Below are positions 1-5,136 of a DNA stretch of 6,131 nucleotides, piece after piece. This stretch comes from Methanoregula sp. Lineage in GTDB: Archaea > Halobacteriota > Methanomicrobia > Methanomicrobiales > Methanospirillaceae. How positions within the stretch are numbered: position 1 is the first letter of the stretch; the number at the start of each line of letters is the position of its first letter. The position numbers were made by a program, and so were the translations under genes. Below the pieces are notes generated by a model, which had not been told where the DNA came from, made no database searches, and saw only the letters and a program-made list of their open reading frames with translations. The stretch spans positions 1 through 6,131 of the forward strand of contig DUHF01000233.1 in NCBI GenBank assembly GCA_013331015.1. Direction: 5' to 3'.

Positions 1-436
1 CCCGCTGGCTGTCGGGTTTGAGGCGACGGAGGGCCTCGTCCACGGGCAGCACGCACAGGAACGTCTTGTCGGGAACAATCGTCCAGCCGTTGTGCATGGC
101 CCGCATCCAGCTCTCCGGATCCGGAACGATTCCCTGCAGGGTCACCGACTGGTACGCGTACCGGCTGTCGCTGTACCGGTCGGAGATGACGAGCCGGCCC
201 TCCGCAAGAGCGGGGCGGACGACTTTTGCAAGATGGGCCGCGTGGTCAGCAACAAAGAGCGTTGCCTCGGTCACCGGATCGATCTGCTCCTTTATCGCCC
301 GGCGTACCTGGTCCCCGACCCATGTTGCGCCGGGCTCCCGGGTGAAGAGCACATCGAGATCCGTGAGGAGTTCCCTGAGCGCTTCGTGCAGCGAGCTCTT
401 CCCGCTCCCGTCAATTCCTTCGAGCGTGATTAACAT
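1..436 (-). CDS. tmk: Thymidylate kinase (dTMP kinase), 3' end cut by window edge
   Basis: Phosphorylates dTMP to dTDP with ATP in the cytoplasm, a step of dTTP synthesis. The first 145 residues are visible and the rest lies beyond the left edge; the family is usually about 200 residues, so some 50-60 are missing. The sequence begins MLITLEGIDGSGKSS, which carries the P-loop (residues 7-14, GIDGSGKS). The dTMP-binding REPG follows at 33-36, with Ala where most members have a second Gly, and DRY is at 86-88 with AYQ at 94-96. The break falls near the start of the LID region. The ATG overlaps the end of the HisA-related gene upstream (shared ATGTTAA, 7 nt), and a GGGGGA stretch just upstream could serve as ribosome binding site, so the two are probably translated together. 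Family assignment is firm from the ordered motifs; enzyme activity is inferred. Confidence 0.93.
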   Translation of the reverse strand, partial: MLITLEGIDGSGKSSLHEALRELLTDLDVLFTREPGATWVGDQVRRAIKEQIDPVTEATLFVADHAAHLAKVVRPALAEGRLVISDRYSDSRYAYQSVTLQGIVPDPESWMRAMHNGWTIVPDKTFLCVLPVDEALRRLKPDSQR

Positions 437-1101
437 ATCTTCCCCCGCCGGATCCAGACAAGCGGGATCTTTTTCTTGTGGAGTGCGGTTGCAATGATGG
501 CACCATCGAACCCGGCATCACGGAGCGCGAAAAGATCGTCGGGCGTGGCAACACCCCCGCCCCAGAACAATTTCTGGTGGTATGCAGCCCGCATTGTTGC
601 AAGGGTTTCCGGATCAAGGCCGGACTCCGTCCCCACCGCACCGATGTTGAGGATAATGCAGCCGTCAAACTTCCAGCCGTTCGCCTTTTTTAAGAAGGTC
701 ACAGGATCACGCCCGGACGGAATGACACGCCCTCCTTTCAGGTCCAGGCTTAAGAGACCGCCCTGGTACTGCAGGAGATCTTTTCCGCCGGTCTCCGTCC
801 CGACAATATTTTTGATATGGAATCCATCGAGCATATCATCCGGCGAACGGCAGCCCCGGTCAAGGTAACAGCACCCAACATTTCGTGCGCACTCCCGCAC
901 CACCCGGTCATGGGAACCGGTGCTCCCGATACGATCAAGATCCGCCACGTAGATGAATCTCGGTGCAATGGCCTTAACAAACCCGACCGGATCCGCCGTC
1001 GGGGAACAGCCCCAGTCCAGCGGTTTGTAGGTCTCACGGTGCCCGGATTTCCCGTGCACGACCAGATTCTCTTTCAAATCCATTGCGAGTATCAGATCCA
1101 T
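430..1101 (-). CDS. HisA/HisF-related TIM-barrel protein (COG1411 type), function unknown
   Basis: A 223-residue protein of the HisA/HisF fold, related to ProFAR isomerase but in the separate archaeal hisAF-related group. Visible barrel landmarks are the N-terminal strand with Asp8 (LAMD), VADLD at 52-56, SLD at 118-120 and GGGV at 181-184. The second phosphate-binding segment reads NIGAVGT at 152-158, where HisA enzymes usually have an Asp-containing DIxxDGT, so this is unlikely to be the histidine-pathway enzyme. I chose ATG at 1101 because the first barrel strand starts there at once; a TTG at 1113 would add only four residues without family support. It is divergent from mfnB, with 44 nt between start codons, and overlaps tmk at its end. 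The mfnB linkage suggests a coenzyme-synthesis role, perhaps methanofuran or methanopterin, but the sequence does not show the substrate. The family call is good; the function is open. Confidence 0.85.
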   Translation of the reverse strand: MDLILAMDLKENLVVHGKSGHRETYKPLDWGCSPTADPVGFVKAIAPRFIYVADLDRIGSTGSHDRVVRECARNVGCCYLDRGCRSPDDMLDGFHIKNIVGTETGGKDLLQYQGGLLSLDLKGGRVIPSGRDPVTFLKKANGWKFDGCIILNIGAVGTESGLDPETLATMRAAYHQKLFWGGGVATPDDLFALRDAGFDGAIIATALHKKKIPLVWIRRGKIC

Positions 1102-1116
1102 AGACGAACGCAAACC

Positions 1117-1124
1117 ACTATTAG
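1117..1124 (+). promoter_or_regulatory. Possible TATA box for mfnB-guaB (leaderless)
   Basis: ACTATTAG preceded by AAACC, which could act as a BRE-like element, is centred about 26 nt upstream of the mfnB ATG. That is the usual archaeal distance from TATA box to transcription start, so the mRNA would begin at or next to the start codon. No Shine-Dalgarno sequence lies close before mfnB, which fits a leaderless transcript. The match to the TATA consensus is only partial. Confidence 0.3.
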
Positions 1125-1133
1125 GTCAAAAGA

Positions 1134-1150
1134 TCATTAAACTTTATGCA
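1134..1150 (-). promoter_or_regulatory. Possible archaeal TATA region for the HisA-like/tmk operon
   Basis: On the minus strand the AT-rich stretch GCATAAAGTTTAATGA lies 33-49 nt upstream of the ATG at 1101. This would place transcription start roughly 10-20 nt before the gene. The element overlaps the first codons of mfnB, so the two divergent promoters would be packed together. It is weak, called on composition and spacing only. Confidence 0.3.
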
Positions 1151-1832
1151 ATTGTTGGTCAGCCCCAGCTCCATCTCCGAAGCAAGGCACTCCCTCGCCG
1201 CTGACATCGTAGACGTCAAGAAACCTTCCGAAGGATCCCTTGGGGCAAACTTCCCCTGGGTGATCCACGAGATCAAATCATTCTCTCCAAAACCGGTGAG
1301 TGCCGCAATCGGTGACTTTGATTACAAGCCGGGCGGAGCATCGCTTGCGGCCTACGGGGCGGCCTGTGCCGGGGCTGACTACATCAAGATCGGACTGGCA
1401 TTTGACGGTGCGGAACAGGCAAACGATGTGATCGATGCGGTCGTCAAGGCCGTAAAAGACGAATTTCCCAAAAAGTTCGTCGTCATCGCAGCCTACTCCG
1501 ATTACCAGCGGATGGGGACCATCTCGCCCTTCGACATGGCCCCCATCGCCGCGGAATGTGGTGCTGATATTGCCATGATCGATACCGGTATCAAGGACCG
1601 CCAGAGCACGTTTGCGTTCATGAACGAGGATCTGCTCCGTTCCTTCACTGAAAAGAACAAAAAACTGGGACTTGGGACGGCGCTTGCCGGTGCACTGGAA
1701 TTTGAGGATATTGCTGCGCTGAAGCGTATCAACCCGGACATTATCGGCGTGCGGGGAATGGTCTGCGGCGGGGACCGGAATGCAACCATCCGCGAGGACT
1801 TGATCCAGACCGCGCTTGCCATGGTCAGGTGA
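1146..1832 (+). CDS. mfnB: (5-formylfuran-3-yl)methyl phosphate synthase MfnB (4-HFC-P synthase)
   Basis: Makes the furan ring precursor of methanofuran by condensing two molecules of glyceraldehyde 3-phosphate to 4-(hydroxymethyl)-2-furancarboxaldehyde phosphate, in the cytoplasm. The 228-residue protein matches the compact TIM-barrel family (DUF556) in length and order of motifs. DVKKPSEGSLGANFPW at 23-38 contains Lys25, equivalent to the Schiff-base Lys27 of Methanocaldococcus MJ1099. GDFDYKPGG lies at 56-64, DYIKIGL at 78-84, and DTGIKD at 146-151 supplies Asp146 and Lys150, matching the second catalytic pair of that enzyme. A glycine-rich phosphate site GVRGMVCGGDR is at 201-211. Comparison with MJ1099 is from memory. 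The gene leads an operon with guaB, 3 nt downstream, and its start has no ribosome binding site, suggesting a leaderless mRNA. All key residues are present, so it should be active. Confidence 0.95.
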   Translation: MQLLVSPSSISEARHSLAADIVDVKKPSEGSLGANFPWVIHEIKSFSPKPVSAAIGDFDYKPGGASLAAYGAACAGADYIKIGLAFDGAEQANDVIDAVVKAVKDEFPKKFVVIAAYSDYQRMGTISPFDMAPIAAECGADIAMIDTGIKDRQSTFAFMNEDLLRSFTEKNKKLGLGTALAGALEFEDIAALKRINPDIIGVRGMVCGGDRNATIREDLIQTALAMVR

Positions 1833-1835
1833 ACT

Positions 1836-3305
1836 ATGTTTGTCGAGAAACTGGATGTGCCACTCTCCTTAACCTTTGACGATGTTCTGCTCGAACCGCT
1901 GGAATCGTGGCTGGAACCCTCCGAAGCGGACATCCGCTCGCGGTTCTCGAAGAAGATCAACGTGAACATCCCGCTCGTCTCCGCCGCGATGGACACCGTT
2001 ACCGAGGCAGCGATGGCAGTAACCCTTGCCCGCGAAGGGGGCATTGGTGTCATCCACCGGAACATGACCGCCGAACGCTCTCTTCAGGAGGTAACGTTCG
2101 TCAAGCAGGCCGAGGAACTTATCGAGCGCGATGTCCTGTATGTCGAGAGCTCGGCAACCGTTTCCGATGCCGAACGGATCATGAACCAGTACAGCATTGG
2201 TGGAGTTCCGGTCATCGAGAAAGGGAAGATCATCGGCATCGTGAGCCGGCGGGATGTGCGGGCCATTGTCCAGAAACGCGGCGACGAGATGATCACCGCG
2301 ATCATGACAAAGAAGCCCATCGTGGCCGATGAGAACATCACCTCCGAAAAAGCGCTTGAGATCATGTACACGAACAAGGTCGAGCGCCTGCCGGTTGTGG
2401 ACAAGACGGGCAGACTTATCGGTATCATTACGATGCAGGACATCCTCGAGAAGCGCCAGTACCCGAACGCGAGCCGGGATGCAGACGGCAGGCTCCGGGT
2501 TGCTGCCGCAGTCGGCCCGTTCGATTTTGCCCGTGCAGAACTCCTCGACCAGAACGGGGTTGATGCACTTGTCGTGGACTGTGCCCACGGCCATAACATG
2601 AAGGTCGTTGCTGCGGTAAAAGACATCAAGGCGAGCGTGAAGTGCCAGGTCATTGCCGGCAACATCGCCACAAAAGAGGCTGCCCTTGCACTCCTCGATG
2701 CAAATGTTGACGGGATCAAGGTCGGGATCGGCCCGGGCTCCATCTGTACGACACGGATCGTTGCCGGCACCGGAGTTCCGCAAATCTCCGCAGTAGCCAA
2801 TGTTGCCGAAGTTGCCCGCTCTGCCGATATCCCGATCATCTCGGACGGCGGAATCAGGTTCAGCGGTGACCTGGCAAAAGCCATTGCCGCAGGTGCCGAC
2901 ACGGTGATGATGGGCAGCATGTTTGCCGGGACCGACGAGTCGCCCGGGAAAGTCATCAGCATGAAAGGCCGGCGCTACAAGCAGTACCGCGGCATGGGAT
3001 CGCTTGGGGTCATGAGCACCGGCGAGTCAAGCGACCGGTACTTCCAGAAGAAAGGGATCGGAGCCACGAAGTTCGTGCCCGAAGGGGTCGAAGGCGTTAC
3101 CCCGTACGTGGGTCACGTTGGCGAGGTCATCTACCAGCTCATCGGCGGGCTCAAGTCCGCGATGGGCTATACGGGTTCTAGGACAATTGGCGAGATGCAC
3201 ACCAAGGCACGGTTCGTCCGTATCACGAATGCCGGGATGACCGAGAGCCACCCGCACAATATCATGATCACTGATGAAGCGCCGAACTACCGGCTCTTTG
3301 AGTGA
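1836..3305 (+). CDS. guaB: Inosine-5'-monophosphate dehydrogenase
   Basis: Oxidises IMP to XMP with NAD+, the committed step toward GMP and GTP. The 489 residues are a normal full length. The N-terminal barrel part (1-90) carries LTFDDVLLEP at 12-21. Two CBS domains follow at about 95-150 and 155-208 (IGGVPVIE and VERLPVVD cores), a Bateman module that commonly binds adenine or guanine nucleotides for control. The barrel then resumes with DCAHGH at 248-253 for NAD and the active-site loop GPGSICTTR at 299-307 with catalytic Cys304. SDGG at 337-340 binds the IMP phosphate, YRGMGS is at 384-389, and the flap has Arg401-Tyr402. ATG at 1836 follows the mfnB stop by 3 nt, and AGGTGA at 1827-1832 spans that stop, so translation is likely coupled. 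GTP made downstream also feeds methanopterin synthesis, a possible reason for pairing with mfnB. Nothing is missing. Confidence 0.97.
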   Translation: MFVEKLDVPLSLTFDDVLLEPLESWLEPSEADIRSRFSKKINVNIPLVSAAMDTVTEAAMAVTLAREGGIGVIHRNMTAERSLQEVTFVKQAEELIERDVLYVESSATVSDAERIMNQYSIGGVPVIEKGKIIGIVSRRDVRAIVQKRGDEMITAIMTKKPIVADENITSEKALEIMYTNKVERLPVVDKTGRLIGIITMQDILEKRQYPNASRDADGRLRVAAAVGPFDFARAELLDQNGVDALVVDCAHGHNMKVVAAVKDIKASVKCQVIAGNIATKEAALALLDANVDGIKVGIGPGSICTTRIVAGTGVPQISAVANVAEVARSADIPIISDGGIRFSGDLAKAIAAGADTVMMGSMFAGTDESPGKVISMKGRRYKQYRGMGSLGVMSTGESSDRYFQKKGIGATKFVPEGVEGVTPYVGHVGEVIYQLIGGLKSAMGYTGSRTIGEMHTKARFVRITNAGMTESHPHNIMITDEAPNYRLFE

Positions 3306-3316
3306 TTTTCTTTTTT
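3306..3316 (+). terminator. Oligo-T terminator after guaB
   Basis: TTTTCTTTTTT begins immediately after the guaB stop codon. U-rich tracts without a hairpin are the usual intrinsic termination signal in archaea. It separates the mfnB-guaB unit from the next plus-strand gene, which has its own TATA-like element. Confidence 0.6.
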
Positions 3317-3321
3317 ACCAA

Positions 3322-3330
3322 CATTTATTC
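3322..3330 (+). promoter_or_regulatory. Possible TATA box for the SixA-like gene
   Basis: CATTTATTC is centred about 28 nt before the ATG at 3354, within an otherwise GC-rich region. With the usual archaeal spacing, transcription would start at or within a few bases of the start codon. There is no ribosome binding sequence in the pyrimidine-rich stretch before the ATG, which again points to a leaderless mRNA. Confidence 0.4.
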
Positions 3331-3353
3331 TTGCCACCCGACCAATCCCTCTC

Positions 3354-3893
3354 ATGGACCTTTTCATCCTGCGGCATGGCAGGGCAGAGGATGCCGGTCA
3401 CGGCATTACCGATGCAGAGCGGAAGCTGACAAAGAAGGGGCGCGATGAGATTGCGGGCGTTGTGGAATGGATGGCGGCACAGGATATCGTCTTCGATCTC
3501 ATCGCAACCAGCCCCCTTGTCCGGGCAAAAGAGACCGCAGAGATTGTGGCGGAGGGTCTTGGTATGCCAAAGAAGCCAAAGATCTGGAAGGTTCTTGTGC
3601 CGGGCGGCGATCCGGATGACGTCTGCCGGGAGATTGATGATCATGCGGATGCAGCGGCAATACTGCTCGTTGGTCATGAACCGCTCCTCTCCTCGCTCAT
3701 CAGCCGGATCATTTCCGGAGACGGGAATGCGGGAATCGTGATGACAAAAGGCGCCCTTGCCAAAATCCGGAATTATTCTTATCAGACGCGACCGTCCGGC
3801 GAACTCCTCTGGCTTATCACGGCAAAGCAGATGGCAGGGACCGGACATCGTTCAAAAAAGCCCGGTCTCGATACCCACGCGTTCATTCATTGA
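3354..3893 (+). CDS. sixA: SixA-like phosphohistidine phosphatase (histidine phosphatase superfamily)
   Basis: A 179-residue single-domain member of the histidine phosphatase superfamily, close to SixA, which in Escherichia coli removes phosphate from protein histidines. The catalytic LRHG motif is at 6-9 with nucleophile His8. SPLVRAKETA at 53-62 gives the second Arg (Arg57), and GHEPLL at 107-112 supplies His108. SixA proteins are about 160 residues; the last 20 or so here (from about 160, rich in Lys, Gly and His) look like a disordered tail outside the catalytic core. The ATG at 3354 is right before the first strand. The gene appears monocistronic, after an oligo-T tract and convergent with the sulfur operon. 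No histidine kinase or phosphotransfer protein is nearby, so its substrate cannot be named. A small-molecule phosphatase role is the main alternative. The family call is firm; the target is unknown. Confidence 0.88.
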   Translation: MDLFILRHGRAEDAGHGITDAERKLTKKGRDEIAGVVEWMAAQDIVFDLIATSPLVRAKETAEIVAEGLGMPKKPKIWKVLVPGGDPDDVCREIDDHADAAAILLVGHEPLLSSLISRIISGDGNAGIVMTKGALAKIRNYSYQTRPSGELLWLITAKQMAGTGHRSKKPGLDTHAFIH

Positions 3894-3999
3894 TTGGCAT
3901 CCGGGCATCCTGGAGGGGATACCGGAGCAGGGTTGTCCTCAATTATGGTCGCTGCCCCCATTTTGACCTGGACTTTTACAGCAGCGCTTCAGGGTGCAG

Positions 4000-4005
4000 A
4001 AAAAA
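4000..4005 (-). terminator. Oligo-T terminator after the YeeE-like gene pair
   Basis: On the minus strand six T residues follow the stop codon of the second permease gene by 9 nt. This is a short tract, but it sits where the sulfur operon should end, before the convergent phosphatase gene. Confidence 0.45.
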
Positions 4006-4014
4006 GGATCCACT

Positions 4015-4575
4015 TCAGAACCCGGCAACCGCGATCAGGTACAGCAACCCGGTGATGACGAGGGCAACAATGACAACAACAATTCCCGGACGCACCCCAA
4101 GGAGTTCCGGGAGGGTGTCGGCAGGGAAGGCGCCCCGGTTGAGAACGGAATTTTCAATACGCGGGTACAGGCGGGCAAAGATCCCGGCACCAAGGACCAT
4201 TCCGGCCATACCAATGAGGGCATCGAGTGCCCCCGCCCCAACGGCACCCGCGGCAGTTCCCGGGCAGTACCCGAGCAGGGCAAACCCGGCCCCGAAGATG
4301 AGGCCGCCAAAAACGGTAGCGCCTGCGGTGCCGGCCCGGCAGTGGAGCCGGACCTGCCCGGCTGCCTTCAGTGCAAAGACCCCGATCATCCCGACAAGGA
4401 CCGCGGAGAGCATGACCTTTACGACCGTGAAGTCGGTGAGGAGGAGCTGGCCGAGGATTACATCGTACTCAGTAACGCCGCCTTTCTGGAGCAGGAAGCC
4501 AAAGATGATACCGGTGACGAGCCCGAGAACCGGCTGGAGTTTTGGTCCGGATCGTATTGCTGCAAGCGATGTCAT
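4015..4575 (-). CDS. YeeE/YedE-family sulfur transport protein, C-terminal half (split permease)
   Basis: A 186-residue integral membrane protein matching the second half of YeeE/YedE (TsuA-type, PF04143) transporters, which import thiosulfate or related sulfane-sulfur compounds. Hydrophobic segments lie at roughly 14-30, 50-70, 84-103, 110-135 and 162-184. The signature GYCPGTAAG at 102-110 holds Cys104, matching the conserved cysteine of the second repeat that contacts the substrate in TsuA. The ATG overlaps the stop of the first half (ATGA, 4 nt) and has a strong Shine-Dalgarno GGAGGGG nine bases or so upstream, inside the previous gene. An open frame runs further upstream, but that part overlaps the first half in another frame and lacks membrane character, so I did not use it. 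With its partner it should form one complete transporter. Exact substrate is not visible. Confidence 0.88.
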   Translation of the reverse strand: MTSLAAIRSGPKLQPVLGLVTGIIFGFLLQKGGVTEYDVILGQLLLTDFTVVKVMLSAVLVGMIGVFALKAAGQVRLHCRAGTAGATVFGGLIFGAGFALLGYCPGTAAGAVGAGALDALIGMAGMVLGAGIFARLYPRIENSVLNRGAFPADTLPELLGVRPGIVVVIVALVITGLLYLIAVAGF

Positions 4576-5102
4576 CCGCCGGCCCCTCCAAACCCGAACA
4601 GGAGTCCTGCAACCAGAATTCCCCCGGCAAAGAAGCAGATTGCGGCAACCCAGCTGACAAGCGAGAGCTGGAGCGTTCCCGAGATCCCGTGGCCCGAGGT
4701 GCAGCCGCCGGCAAAGCGGGCACCGAACCCTAAAAAGATCCCTCCCACCAGTGCGGTTGCAAGGCGAAGGAGCGGGTCCATCCCGAACTGCGCGGCAAAG
4801 AGCGGGGGGATGAGGAGGAGTGAGAGCGTCCCGGAAAGGTACGCGGAGAGGAACGCACCAATCACGATGCCGATGAGAAGTATCCACTGCCAGTCAATGG
4901 TTGGGGTGATCTTCTGGTAGTACGGCATTGCCTTTGCCGAATCACGGGAGACTGCAACCTCCACCATGCCCGCCGTTTTGGCATACGCGGTCGAGCACCC
5001 GAGCGGACGGTCGGAGAGGAGAAATGCCGTCCAGATGAGGACGCCAATGCCAGCCCCTACAAGATACGGCGACCATCGCGCCATCAGAAGCCACTCGATC
5101 AC
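4572..5102 (-). CDS. YeeE/YedE-family sulfur transport protein, N-terminal half (split permease)
   Basis: A 176-residue membrane protein equal to the first half of a YeeE/YedE transporter. After the N-terminal segment (about 12-30) comes LSDRPLGCSTA at 29-39 with Cys36. Further membrane segments are near 73-103, 112-130 and 145-170. The signature GGCTSGHGISG at 132-142 contains Cys134, the conserved thiol of the first repeat. The start is uncertain. I chose GTG at 5102 because the protein then begins IEWLLMARWSPYLVG, which resembles the usual family start as I recall it, and GGGGTGG lies just upstream. ATG at 5084 would trim six residues and TTG at 5147 would add fifteen and overlap the upstream gene by 11 nt. 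It lies 34 nt after the MBL-rhodanese gene and overlaps the second half by 4 nt, so the three probably form one operon for uptake of sulfane sulfur. Confidence 0.87.
   Translation of the reverse strand: MIEWLLMARWSPYLVGAGIGVLIWTAFLLSDRPLGCSTAYAKTAGMVEVAVSRDSAKAMPYYQKITPTIDWQWILLIGIVIGAFLSAYLSGTLSLLLIPPLFAAQFGMDPLLRLATALVGGIFLGFGARFAGGCTSGHGISGTLQLSLVSWVAAICFFAGGILVAGLLFGFGGAGG
4583..4589 (-). promoter_or_regulatory. Ribosome binding site for the second permease half
   Basis: GGAGGGG on the minus strand lies 7 nt before the ATG at 4575 and inside the end of the first permease gene. It fixes the start of the second half and rules out the long upstream open frame. With the ATGA overlap it indicates coupled, probably equal, production of both halves. 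Confidence 0.65.
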
Positions 5103-5136
5103 CGCCCACCACCCCGCTGGAGTTGGACAGGCAGCG

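Noticed and set aside
1869..2783. Long open frame of 304 codons on the minus strand inside guaB
   Set aside because: It is fully antisense to a complete IMP dehydrogenase with all motifs, and its translation has no recognisable domain. GC-rich codon use explains the open frame.
2084..2962. Second long minus-strand frame inside guaB (292 codons)
   Set aside because: It is another antisense shadow with low-complexity Ser/Ala-rich translation.
3950..3986. Inverted repeat CGCTGC / GCAGCG as a hairpin terminator for the SixA-like gene
   Set aside because: The stem is only 6 bp with a 25-nt loop and has no T tract after it. This is expected by chance.
3894..4014. Possible small gene or RNA between the convergent genes
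   Set aside because: No start with a ribosome binding site, no conserved-looking reading frame and no strong structure were seen in these 121 nt.
4576..4887. Upstream extension of the second permease half by 104 codons
   Set aside because: It overlaps the first half in another frame and is rich in Arg, Pro and Cys with no membrane segment. The ATG at 4575 with a strong Shine-Dalgarno is better.
3994..4920. Plus-strand open frame of 308 codons over the permease pair
   Set aside because: It is antisense to two membrane proteins with clear family signatures. Its Pro/Glu/Arg-rich product has no domain character.
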